Shown: piece after piece, positions 8,596 to 17,012 of the stretch
Layout: each line of letters begins with the position of its first letter
How positions within the stretch are numbered: the first letter of the stretch is position 1
Source: Thiovibrio sp964588325
GTDB lineage: Bacteria; Desulfobacterota; Desulfobulbia; Desulfobulbales; Desulfurivibrionaceae
DNA length: 64,000 bases
Direction: 5' to 3'
Assembly (NCBI GenBank): GCA_964588325.1
Contig: CAZPOR010000003.1
Location: 206,835-270,834 of the forward strand
Made by a program: the position numbers and the translations under genes
The notes under the pieces: model-generated
Told to the model about the DNA's origin: nothing
The model's database searches: none
The model's input: only the letters and a program-made list of their open reading frames with translations

Positions 8596-9054
8596 GGAAA
8601 ATGAAGGCCTCGGATTCTGCTTCAGGGTAATGTTCAGCCACGCACAATGGTCATCTCTAATACTACAGGCGAAACGCGAACAAAAAATGCGCTGGGCGCA
8701 TCATGGACTGCGAAGGGGATTTTTGCCTGACTTCGGCAAGATTCTGTTACCCCCCCAGGTAAAGTGGTATAATACCCCATCTGAATATTTTTTACAGCAC
8801 TGCTCTTGAACGTGTCGAAATATATGCCGGACGCGCAAAAAAAAAACAAAAGGCCACAGGTCCGGACACGGAATCGCGCCGTGATTCCGCCGCAACCGCC
8901 GCCGGTCGCCGCGGCTTTCCGTTGTAATCGCGTTTTTTCGCGATTACAAAAATATATGAAGTATTTTTTGGTTATGGTCGATGATTGGTGTAGCTGTTGC
9001 TTCAGCCCCGGCTGTTTGCGGTGATAACGGTTTTTGTTCTGTTGAGGATGCCGG
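8596..9054. other. Divergent intergenic region between PBP and pentapeptide genes
   Basis: No open frame with coding character is visible. The region is divergently flanked and must hold both promoters. A perfect hairpin lies at 8922-8949 and a run of seven G-C-rich bases (GGGGGG complement) lies near 8753. Confidence 0.5.
8922..8949. repeat. Perfect 11-bp inverted repeat with T6 loop
   Basis: The arms TTGTAATCGCG (8922-8932) and CGCGATTACAA (8939-8949) are exact complements around TTTTTT. Neither side is followed by a proper T-run in the direction of transcription, so it is not a classical terminator. Its place about 105 bases before the pentapeptide-gene start suggests an operator or an mRNA leader structure. 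Confidence 0.6.
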
Positions 9055-11625
9055 ATGATTTTTTATTGCGATAAATGCAGATACTCCGTCGAGGTTGAAG
9101 ACCGCCATGCCGGCAAGTCGGTGCCGTGTCCAAAGTGCAGGCATACCGTTGTCGTGGGGAAAAATTCGTCTGCGGCGGCAAGCGACGCCGGCCGGGCTAA
9201 ATTTTCCTGCGGGAGATGTGGATTCCAGCAGATGGTGCCGGCCGCTTTTGTAGGCAAAAAAGCGCCCTGCCCGCGATGCCACTCGGAAAAAACCCTTGTC
9301 CAGGCTGTAAGCCAACGGAAAGGGGGGCGGTCCTTTTTCTCCAGGTTCGGACTCGCTCTTGCCGCGGTTCTTGTTGTTGCCCTGGTTGGGGGCGGAGGGA
9401 TTCTTTTGTGGGGCCGGGCAGGAGTTGGATTGCCCTCTTGGTTCCCCGCTGCTTCCAGCCCTGCGCCGGGTGGTTTTTCCCGTGAAGCCAGGCCTGCGGA
9501 AAATGGCGCTCCCTCCCCGGCAACAGGCAGTGTCGAACCTTCCGGTTTTGCGGGCAAGGATTTTCATGGCGCGGATTTTGCCGGCAAGAATTTGCGGGGG
9601 CTTAATTTCCGGAACGCCAATTTTGAGGGGGCGAACCTGCGTGATACCGATCTGCGCGGGGTGAATTTCAGCCAGGCAAATCTGGTCAATGCCGATCTCA
9701 GGCAGGCGGACCTCCGGGGCGCCATCCTTGCCGGGTGTAGACTTCAAAAGGCCGATCTGTCTCAGGCCCGGCTGGCCGAGGCAAACCTGACCGATGCCGA
9801 TCTTGCCCGGAGCAATCTCCGTGGCGCTGATCTCCAGGAGGCGGTGCTGGCTGGCGCCATCCTGCTTGAATCGGACTGGACCGGAAGTGATGCCCGCGGC
9901 GCTGATTTTTCCGGAGCAACCTTCACGAAAACCAATTTTACCTCGGCCAATCTGAGCGAAGCAAGGCTTGGGAATGCCGATCTCACCGTCGCGATTCTTA
10001 CGGGGGTGAATCTGTCCGGCGCCATGCTCAATGGGGTGGACCTGCGCCGCACTCGTCTGCCGGGAATTGCCTTGGCCAAGGCGAATTTGATCCGAGCGAA
10101 TCTCGATGGCGCGGATATGCAGGGAGCAAATCTGGAAGAGGCGAATCTTTCCGAGGCGAGCGTCAACGGAACAAACCTGGGTAAGGCGAAGATGAATGAG
10201 GCGGTTGTGGTTCAGGCCAATCTGAATGGCGCGATTATCACCGGCGTAACCGCTGAAAAAGCGAATTTCCGGGGAGCCAATCTCACCAAGGCCGATTTGG
10301 CATCCGGAGAGTTTGGCGGCGCGAATTTCCAGCAGGTCAATCTCACCGAGGCCAACTGCGAAAAAGCCCTGATGGAGCGGGTTGATCTGAGCGAGGCCAA
10401 TCTCACCGGCGCCCGTTTGTCCGGGGTGGATTTCGGCGTCCGCACCCTCATGGTGAAAGCCAACCTCACCAATACGGATCTGCGCAAGGCCCGGTTGAAC
10501 ACGGTCGATTTCACCGGGGCGAATTTGAACAACGCCAATCTTGAAGGCGCGGATCTCACCAAGGCAAAACTGAACCATGCCTATCTGAACCGGGCGAACC
10601 TTGCCAAGGCCGAACTGGCAAATGCCAATTTGAACAACGCCGACCTGAAGGGCGCGAACCTCTCCGGCATCAACCTGACGGCGGCAAAACGTTTTGATCT
10701 CAAGAATCTGCGCGAGACCGTGTTGAGTGATGCAAAACTGGTCAGTCTTGATCTGCGGAACGCCAATCTCATCGATGCCAATTTGAGCAATGCCGATCTT
10801 GCCAATGTGGATCTGGCCAACGCCGATTTGACCAATGCCGTGCTTACCGGCGCAAATCTCCGGGATGGCGATTTGCGCTGGGCAGATCTTACCGACGCCG
10901 ACCTGTCCCGCGCCATCCTGATCAATGCCAACCTCAATGACGCCGACCTGAACAGGGCCAATCTGGAAGGCGCCGACCTGACCAAGGCCACCTTGTTGAA
11001 TGTGAAAAATATCAAAAAGGCCAAGAAGATCAACACGGCAAAGGGGTTCATCCCTCCTGGCCCGGAAAGCAGTTTGGGGGCGACGACTGCCCCGCGGAGC
11101 AGCATGGTTGCCGCAGCCGGGCGACAGGCCAAGGAACCGGAGGCATCGACGGAGCCGGCCCGTCCGGTGAAGATCTGGGGGTTGCAGATCGAAAGCGCTG
11201 GTCTGGTGCAGCAGCCGTTTCAGCAGGTTTCCGAACTGAGCGCTGCCTATGAAAATGTCCGCGATATCGAATTGAACATGAAAAAGCTCCAGATGTTTGC
11301 CGGGGGGGCGAACAATATTCCCGGCAAGATCGGGATTGCCTTGGGCGCTCTGTACTCGGTGAATTTTTTGCCGGTGGACCAGGACCTGCCCCTGGTTATC
11401 CGGTGGTACGGGCCGGACGGAAAGCTGGTGCGCACCTCAAATCAGCAGGTCAAGTACATGCAGCGGCTGGTCGAGGCTCTCACCATCACGGAAAAGATGC
11501 TGCTGCATGGAACCTGGACGGTCCAGTTCTTTCACCAGAACCGGAAGATAGGGGAACAGCGCTTTGAGGTCGTAAAGGGCAAGCAGTTGGAGGTTAGCCT
11601 TGCCAAGGACGGCGCGATCTTGTGA
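9055..11625 (+). CDS. Zinc-ribbon, membrane-anchored giant pentapeptide-repeat protein
   Basis: The 856-residue protein starts with two zinc-ribbon-like modules (CDKC...CPKC and CGRC...CPRC, residues 5-85), a single membrane segment (about 100-122), and a Pro/Ala-rich linker. From about residue 167 to 655 there is an almost unbroken run of A(D/N)Lxx pentapeptide repeats, such as ADLRQ ADLRG AILAG. About 490 residues of repeat would give a right-handed square beta-helix of some 24 coils. The last 170 residues (from about KIWGLQIESAGLVQQ) are a separate, probably beta-rich domain that I do not recognise. Pentapeptide helices can mimic DNA or act as scaffolds. The function here is unknown. A long open frame on the opposite strand (8944-10578) is a repeat artefact. 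Confidence 0.9.
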   Translation: MIFYCDKCRYSVEVEDRHAGKSVPCPKCRHTVVVGKNSSAAASDAGRAKFSCGRCGFQQMVPAAFVGKKAPCPRCHSEKTLVQAVSQRKGGRSFFSRFGLALAAVLVVALVGGGGILLWGRAGVGLPSWFPAASSPAPGGFSREARPAENGAPSPATGSVEPSGFAGKDFHGADFAGKNLRGLNFRNANFEGANLRDTDLRGVNFSQANLVNADLRQADLRGAILAGCRLQKADLSQARLAEANLTDADLARSNLRGADLQEAVLAGAILLESDWTGSDARGADFSGATFTKTNFTSANLSEARLGNADLTVAILTGVNLSGAMLNGVDLRRTRLPGIALAKANLIRANLDGADMQGANLEEANLSEASVNGTNLGKAKMNEAVVVQANLNGAIITGVTAEKANFRGANLTKADLASGEFGGANFQQVNLTEANCEKALMERVDLSEANLTGARLSGVDFGVRTLMVKANLTNTDLRKARLNTVDFTGANLNNANLEGADLTKAKLNHAYLNRANLAKAELANANLNNADLKGANLSGINLTAAKRFDLKNLRETVLSDAKLVSLDLRNANLIDANLSNADLANVDLANADLTNAVLTGANLRDGDLRWADLTDADLSRAILINANLNDADLNRANLEGADLTKATLLNVKNIKKAKKINTAKGFIPPGPESSLGATTAPRSSMVAAAGRQAKEPEASTEPARPVKIWGLQIESAGLVQQPFQQVSELSAAYENVRDIELNMKKLQMFAGGANNIPGKIGIALGALYSVNFLPVDQDLPLVIRWYGPDGKLVRTSNQQVKYMQRLVEALTITEKMLLHGTWTVQFFHQNRKIGEQRFEVVKGKQLEVSLAKDGAIL

Positions 11626-11696
11626 ACCGCGTGCCTGTGAGGTCACGGGTGATTGCGAGGCAAAGGCGCCGCAGGGTTTCCTTCCCGGCAGGTGGC

Positions 11697-11726
11697 AAAA
11701 AAAAGGCGCAGCCACTCGGCTGCGCC
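11697..11726 (-). terminator. Rho-independent terminator of the actin-like gene
   Basis: On the minus strand a GGCGCAGCC/GGCTGCGCC stem with a GAGT loop (11705-11726) is followed directly by eight T residues (11704-11697). It lies 27 bases past the stop codon of the actin-fold gene. The stem may also help end transcription of the convergent pentapeptide gene. Confidence 0.85.
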
Positions 11727-11752
11727 CTCGTAAACTCTGCTTTGTTTCGCCG

Positions 11753-12838
11753 CTAGATTTCTTCGGAAAGCGCCATGACCATGGCGCCCTTGGCCGTGGT
11801 GTTGAGGGGGTCTTCGGCAATCCTGACCTCGGAGATGTCGATGGGCAGGTTGAAATCCTTCAACGCCTTCTCGAAGTGCTCTTTAAAGCCGGTGGGCAGG
11901 GCGGTGCCGCCTGCCAGCACGATGGGGATGGGCTTGGCGATTTTCGGAATCTTGTCGGAAGAGTGCAGCACGTCTTGCAGGCTGTGCAGCAGGGTGTGGA
12001 TCAGGTCGTCGTAATAGATCTGCAGGGCGGTTTCAACCCGATTTTTCGGGGGCTTGGCCAGCCGGAAGGTATTTTCCTTGATGGTTTTGACCTTGGTGGC
12101 CGGTTCGCCCACCGAGATGCCGACCATCTGGTCGATGTAGTCGCCGCCTTTCTGGATGCTGTAGGTGATGACCGGCACGGAGAGATAGGCCAGGCAGATG
12201 TTGCACATGCCGCCGCCCATGCTGATGCCGATGCCGGTGAAGTTGTCTTCTGCCAGCTCTGCCATGACCGTGGCCAGACCCTCGTTGATGGAGATGGGGT
12301 TGTAGCCCAGGGTGGCCAGGTACATCTTGATGATGGACTCGTGGTAGACCACGGACTGGCCGCTGTCAACCGGGGTGCCCGGCATGCTGAAGCAGATGAC
12401 CTCGCCGGGGTTCTTGGGCCGCTTGATCAGGGTGCCGATGATGGCCTGGAGCACGTTGATCCCTTCGTCCTCACGGGCGGAGAGCAGACCTTTTTCCATG
12501 GTGCGCCGGGTGTTGGTGTTGAACATGTTGGCGAAGTTCTCGGCCGAATAGCCGAGGATGTAAAACATGTCTCCCTTTTCAAAAAAGGTCACCTCGTTGT
12601 CTACCAGGATTTTCTTGGTGAATTTTGAATAGGGGATGGTGAAGAATGCGTTGAGCTGCTTGATGGTGTGGATGTTCTTGCCCTTGTTCTGGGCCATGAC
12701 GATATGGCTGGTGCCGATATCAAGGCCTACCGGGCCCTTGGGACGCTCGGCATCCTCGCCGGTCTCCTTTTCGCGGGAGACCACGGTTTTCTGCGATGCT
12801 TCAATGGCATTGTCAATGTTTCCCATTTCTTCCGTCAT
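11753..12838 (-). CDS. Actin-fold ATPase (MreB/MamK/FtsA-like), divergent
   Basis: The 361-residue protein has an actin/Hsp70 phosphate-1 loop (GLDIGTSHIVMAQ near residue 38), a phosphate-2-like segment (GIGISMGGGMCNICLAY) and an adenosine loop (VLAGGTALPTGF near residue 310). The length suits MreB or MamK. The phosphate-2 segment lacks the Asp-Gly-Gly-Thr-Thr core of MreB (DIGGGTT), so ATP hydrolysis may be altered. The first 30 residues are charged and lack an amphipathic helix. A strong AAGGAGGAG site precedes the ATG. It is a single-gene unit with its own terminator. It may form cytoskeletal filaments, but no magnetosome or shape genes lie nearby. Confidence 0.75.
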   Translation of the reverse strand: MTEEMGNIDNAIEASQKTVVSREKETGEDAERPKGPVGLDIGTSHIVMAQNKGKNIHTIKQLNAFFTIPYSKFTKKILVDNEVTFFEKGDMFYILGYSAENFANMFNTNTRRTMEKGLLSAREDEGINVLQAIIGTLIKRPKNPGEVICFSMPGTPVDSGQSVVYHESIIKMYLATLGYNPISINEGLATVMAELAEDNFTGIGISMGGGMCNICLAYLSVPVITYSIQKGGDYIDQMVGISVGEPATKVKTIKENTFRLAKPPKNRVETALQIYYDDLIHTLLHSLQDVLHSSDKIPKIAKPIPIVLAGGTALPTGFKEHFEKALKDFNLPIDISEVRIAEDPLNTTAKGAMVMALSEEI

Positions 12839-13134
12839 TCGTATGCTCCTCCTTGGTCCTCTCTTCCCCGCCTGAGAGCGGTGTGCCTGCCCCGTAGCCT
12901 GCCGCTTGCGCGCCGTCGATGTTTTTTCTGCCTGTTGTTGCGTTCTTTCCTGCGATTTTACAGGAAAATTGGTATTATTGTACTTATCTCACTGTAAAAA
13001 TTCTACATTATTTTCGACCGGTTCAGTATTCTTCTTGAAGAAATTATAAAAAAATATCTTCCGCATGGCGGATCAGAGGCGGAGCCGGTTGTGTTTTTTC
13101 CGGCCACCCTCTTGGGAGCAGGCTCTCCACACGC
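12839..13134. promoter_or_regulatory. Divergent promoter region between actin-like gene and hrpA
   Basis: No gene is present. The A/T-rich core (about 12950-13060) contains an inverted repeat TTTTACAG (12956-12963) / CTGTAAAA (12992-12999). A possible plus-strand promoter is TTGGTA with TGTAAA 18 bases downstream, the latter overlapping the right arm. A small TTCTT-G-AAGAA palindrome follows. A shared operator is possible; the promoter elements are only loosely consensus. Confidence 0.4.
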
Positions 13135-16100
13135 ATGGAACAGGAAAGGAACATTCAGTATCCGGCGGAGCTGCCCATCGTGGCGCACCGGCTGGAAATC
13201 ATCGAAGCGATCCGCGCAAGCCAGGTGGTGGTGGTTGCAGGCGACACCGGATCCGGCAAGACCACCCAGTTGCCCAAGATGTGCCTTGAGGCCGGGCGCG
13301 GCAGGCAAAAAAAGATCGGCTGCACCCAGCCCAGGCGGATTGCGGCCATTACCGTGGCCGAGCGGGTTGCCGAGGAGCTGGGCGCGGATGGAGGCTTGGC
13401 CGGGTACAAGATCCGGTTCAAAGACCAGACCAGCCGGAATACCCGCCTCAAGTTCATGACCGACGGCATCCTGCTGGCCGAGGCGCACCACGACCGGAAT
13501 CTTTCCGCCTACGATACCATCATCATCGACGAGGCCCACGAGCGGAGCCTCAATATCGATTTTCTCCTCGGCCTGCTGAAGCAGCTTCTTGCCCGCCGCC
13601 CGGATCTCACCCTGCTGATCACCTCGGCCACCATCGATACGGCCCGGTTTGCCAAGCATTTCGGCAATGCCCCGGTGATCGAGGTGTCTGGGAGGACCTA
13701 TCCGGTGGAGGTCCGCTACCAGCCCCTGGACCCGGGCAAGGAGGAGGAAGGAGAGCAGAGCTATGTGGATCAGGCGGTGGAAGCGGTCTGCGCCTTGCAC
13801 CAGCATGAAGGGGAGGGGGATATCCTGGTCTTCATGCCCACCGAGCGGGATATCCTGGAAACCGTGGAATCGCTGCAGGCCAAGCTTGGCCGGCGCCACG
13901 CCGCGCCCGTGGTGCTGCCCCTGTTCGGCAGGCTCTCCCCTGGCGACCAGAAGAAGATCTTCCAGCCGGTAAAAGGGCAGAAGATCGTGGTGGCCACCAA
14001 TGTGGCCGAAACCTCCATCACGGTCCCCGGCATCCGCTATGTGGTGGATACCGGTCTGGCCCGCATGGCGAGCTACAATGTCCGGGCCCGGACCAGCAAG
14101 CTGCCCATCGTTGCTGTTTCCCGGGCGAGTTGCGATCAGCGCAAGGGCCGCTGCGGCCGGGTGGGGCCGGGGGTCTGCGTCCGTCTCTTTGCCGAGGAGG
14201 AGTATCGCAACCGGCCGGAATACACGCAACCCGAGATCCTGCGCACCAACCTGGCCGAGGTCATCCTGCGGATGATCAGCCTCAAGCTGGGTGAGCCGGC
14301 CAGATTTCCATTTCTCGATCCGCCTTCGGGCCGGGCCATCCAGGACGGCTATGGACTGCTCACCGAGCTTGGCGCCCTGGACCGCCAGCACCGCCTTACC
14401 GCGCACGGCAGGCTCATGGCCCGTCTGCCTCTGGACCCGAGGATCTCCCGGATGATCATCGAGGCCCGGGACCACAACGCTTTGCGGGAGGTGACCATTA
14501 TCGCCGCGGGGTTGAGTATCCAGGACCCGCGGGTCCGGCCCGCGGACAAGGAGGCGGCGGCGGATGCGGCCCATGCCCGCTTTGCCAAGGCTCCTTCGGA
14601 TTTTCTCTTCTTTCTTGCCCTCTGGGACGGGTATCATGCTACTTTTGACAAACTGCACTCCCTTTCCCGGATGCGCAAGTTCTGCGTGAGCCACTATCTT
14701 TCCTTCCTGCGGATGCGGGAGTGGCGCGATATCCACGAACAGATCAGCCAAGTGCTTGGCGAGGAGCCCGGCTTTGTGATGAACACCCAGCCCGCCTCGC
14801 CGGAGGCCATCCACCGGGCGATCCTGAGCGGCAACCTTAGGAATATCGCGGTGAAGAAGGAAAAGAATCTCTACCAGGCCGCGGGAGGCAGGGAAGTCAT
14901 GATCTTTCCCGGTTCCAACCAATACGGCAAGACCGGGGACTGGCTCATGGCCGCCGAAATGGTGGAGACCTCGCGGCTCTACGCCCGCACCGTGGCCGAA
15001 ATCAATCCCGAGTGGATCGAGCCCCTGGCCGGGGAACTGTGCCGCTCGTCGTATTCCGAACCCCATTGGGAAAAGGGGCGGGGGCAGGTGGTCGCCTTTG
15101 CCAAGGTTAGTCTCTTCGGGCTGGTTATCGTGCCGAGGCGCAAGGTCAACTACGGCCTGATCAAGCCGGAGGAAGCGCGGCAGATCTTTATCCTGTCCGC
15201 CCTGGTCGAGGGGGAGCTGAAGGGGGAGTACCCCTTTCTCGTGGCGAACATCACGCTGATCACCCAGCTTCAGGAGATGGAAGACCGGCTGCGGTTGCGC
15301 ACCATCATGGTGGATGATCAGGCCCTTTTTGACTTTTACGAGGAACGCCTCGGTCCGGAGGTCCGCGATCAGCGAAGCCTGAATCAGTGGCTGAAAAATC
15401 CAGGCGCTCAAGCACTCCTTGTTATGACCGCCGATGATGTCCGGAGGCAATTGCCCGAAGCTGCGGCTCTGGAGCAGTTCCCTGTAACCTTGCCCGCAGG
15501 CGAGTGTGAGCTCGCGCTTTCTTACCGCTTTGCCCCCGGGGAGGAGGACGACGGGGTGACGGCCCGGATTCCCCTCAGCCTGGCGCCGCATCTGCGCGCT
15601 GATCTTTTTGAGTGGCTGGTGCCTGGCATGCTGGCGGAAAAAGTGGTTTTCCTGCTCAAGGGGCTGCCCAAGGGGCTGCGCAAACAACTGGTGCCCATTC
15701 CCCAGACCGCGGCGGAGATTGTCCGGGATTTGCCTTTTGGCCGGGGCTCTTTGTACCGGGCCTTGGAACAGGTGATCGCCGACTCTTTCAAGCTGCGCAT
15801 TGCCGCCCGGGACTGGCCCCTGGCCGATCTGCCGCCCCACCTCAGATTCCGCTTCTGCCTGCTGGATGGGCAGGGGAAGATCGTCAGCGCGACCAGGGAG
15901 TTGAGCGCCTTGAAAAGCGGGGCAACGGGGCAGACCCAGGCATTTGGTTCCGGGCAAATGGCCGGGCTGAAGGCGCGTTGGGAACAAAAAAATCTCACTC
16001 CGGCCCAGTTGGGCCAGACGCCGGCATCCCTGCCGGTTCCAGGGGTTAACGGGACATTACAGGGCTATGTTTATCCCGGGCTGTGTTATGATGACCAAGA

Positions 16101-16881
16101 GGGTTTGGGGCAGCGTCTTTTTGTTCAGGAAAACGAAGCGCGGCAAAGCACCAGGCTGGCGCTGCTGTCTTTGTATTCCAAGGAGTTTGCGCTCCAGTTC
16201 AAATCCTTGCGCAAGGATCTGGCTATTCCTCGCTCGCATTGGGCGTTGTATGAAGGATTGGGCACCCACGAGCAGATCAATCATGATGTCTGGAATTTTG
16301 TTGTGTATACGGTGTTTGACATTCGTGACGGCCTGCCGCCCTCTGCCGGGCAATTCGCCGCCAAGAGCGAAGAGGTCCGGCGACAGGGGCTTTCCCTCCT
16401 CTGCAGGGAAATCTTTGCGGCGGTTGAGCAGGTATTGCAGGAGCGGCGAACAACCCTGGACGCGATTGCCAGGCTTTCCGGCAAGGGCGGTTCCGCACGC
16501 GGAGAGGAGGCACGGATTGCCGACTACCGTGGGCAAGTGTCGAGGATTGTGCCTGCTGATTTTTTGCAGAAAACGCTCCTTTCCCGGCTGCCGGCCATGT
16601 GCCGGTATTTGAAAGCCCTGCGTATCCGGCTTGAGCGGGCTCGGGTTTCTCCGGGCAAGGATGCGCTCAAGGCCCAGCAGGTGGCAATCCATGAGGAACG
16701 TTATGCCAGGGCCGCCGCCGGCAAGGATCTCTCCGGCGCCCTGCCGGAACTGCTGCGGGAATACAAAGAGATGATTGAGGAGTTCAAGGTTTCCCTGTTT
16801 GCCCAGGAGCTGGGGACGGCCTTGCCGGTTTCCGCCAAGCGTCTTGACAAGAAATGGCAGGAGATTGATCAGCTCTGTTGA
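13135..16881 (+). CDS. hrpA: ATP-dependent RNA helicase HrpA (DEAH box)
   Basis: The 1248-residue product has the full DEAH-helicase set: Walker A GDTGSGKTTQ (residues 36-45), DEAH (about 133-136), SATID, the motif V/VI region QRKGRCGRVGPG, then the HA2 and OB-fold segments and the long C-terminal DUF3418 region typical of bacterial HrpA. HrpA unwinds RNA and rescues stalled or collided ribosomes. The start has no strong ribosome site; the sequence from MEQERNIQYPAELPIV fits the expected N-terminus. It is transcribed divergently from the actin-like gene, and the next gene on the same strand begins 131 bases later. Confidence 0.97.
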   Translation: MEQERNIQYPAELPIVAHRLEIIEAIRASQVVVVAGDTGSGKTTQLPKMCLEAGRGRQKKIGCTQPRRIAAITVAERVAEELGADGGLAGYKIRFKDQTSRNTRLKFMTDGILLAEAHHDRNLSAYDTIIIDEAHERSLNIDFLLGLLKQLLARRPDLTLLITSATIDTARFAKHFGNAPVIEVSGRTYPVEVRYQPLDPGKEEEGEQSYVDQAVEAVCALHQHEGEGDILVFMPTERDILETVESLQAKLGRRHAAPVVLPLFGRLSPGDQKKIFQPVKGQKIVVATNVAETSITVPGIRYVVDTGLARMASYNVRARTSKLPIVAVSRASCDQRKGRCGRVGPGVCVRLFAEEEYRNRPEYTQPEILRTNLAEVILRMISLKLGEPARFPFLDPPSGRAIQDGYGLLTELGALDRQHRLTAHGRLMARLPLDPRISRMIIEARDHNALREVTIIAAGLSIQDPRVRPADKEAAADAAHARFAKAPSDFLFFLALWDGYHATFDKLHSLSRMRKFCVSHYLSFLRMREWRDIHEQISQVLGEEPGFVMNTQPASPEAIHRAILSGNLRNIAVKKEKNLYQAAGGREVMIFPGSNQYGKTGDWLMAAEMVETSRLYARTVAEINPEWIEPLAGELCRSSYSEPHWEKGRGQVVAFAKVSLFGLVIVPRRKVNYGLIKPEEARQIFILSALVEGELKGEYPFLVANITLITQLQEMEDRLRLRTIMVDDQALFDFYEERLGPEVRDQRSLNQWLKNPGAQALLVMTADDVRRQLPEAAALEQFPVTLPAGECELALSYRFAPGEEDDGVTARIPLSLAPHLRADLFEWLVPGMLAEKVVFLLKGLPKGLRKQLVPIPQTAAEIVRDLPFGRGSLYRALEQVIADSFKLRIAARDWPLADLPPHLRFRFCLLDGQGKIVSATRELSALKSGATGQTQAFGSGQMAGLKARWEQKNLTPAQLGQTPASLPVPGVNGTLQGYVYPGLCYDDQEGLGQRLFVQENEARQSTRLALLSLYSKEFALQFKSLRKDLAIPRSHWALYEGLGTHEQINHDVWNFVVYTVFDIRDGLPPSAGQFAAKSEEVRRQGLSLLCREIFAAVEQVLQERRTTLDAIARLSGKGGSARGEEARIADYRGQVSRIVPADFLQKTLLSRLPAMCRYLKALRIRLERARVSPGKDALKAQQVAIHEERYARAAAGKDLSGALPELLREYKEMIEEFKVSLFAQELGTALPVSAKRLDKKWQEIDQLC

Positions 16882-17012
16882 CGACTCACTGCTACATACT
16901 TCTCTGTATTTTTTGGGGCAGAGTATTTTGGGTGTGAAAAAAAATCGTTTTATTGCTAGGTTACGAAATCGTTTGGTCGAGATGTACACCCTGTCAGGAT
17001 AAGCCGCCATTC

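Noticed and set aside
5998..8604. 868-codon plus-strand frame opposite the penicillin-binding protein
   Set aside because: It mirrors the codon bias of the real minus-strand gene, which has all GT51 and transpeptidase motifs.
8944..10578. 544-codon minus-strand frame opposite the pentapeptide gene
   Set aside because: Repeats in the sense gene create a periodic antisense frame; no start signal and no independent domain.
11753..12838. Magnetosome gene mamK
   Set aside because: No other magnetosome genes are nearby and the phosphate-2 loop differs, so only an actin-fold call is justified.
13003..15987. 994-codon minus-strand frame opposite hrpA
   Set aside because: It lies wholly against a complete DEAH helicase and begins inside the hrpA frame; the product is low in recognisable motifs.
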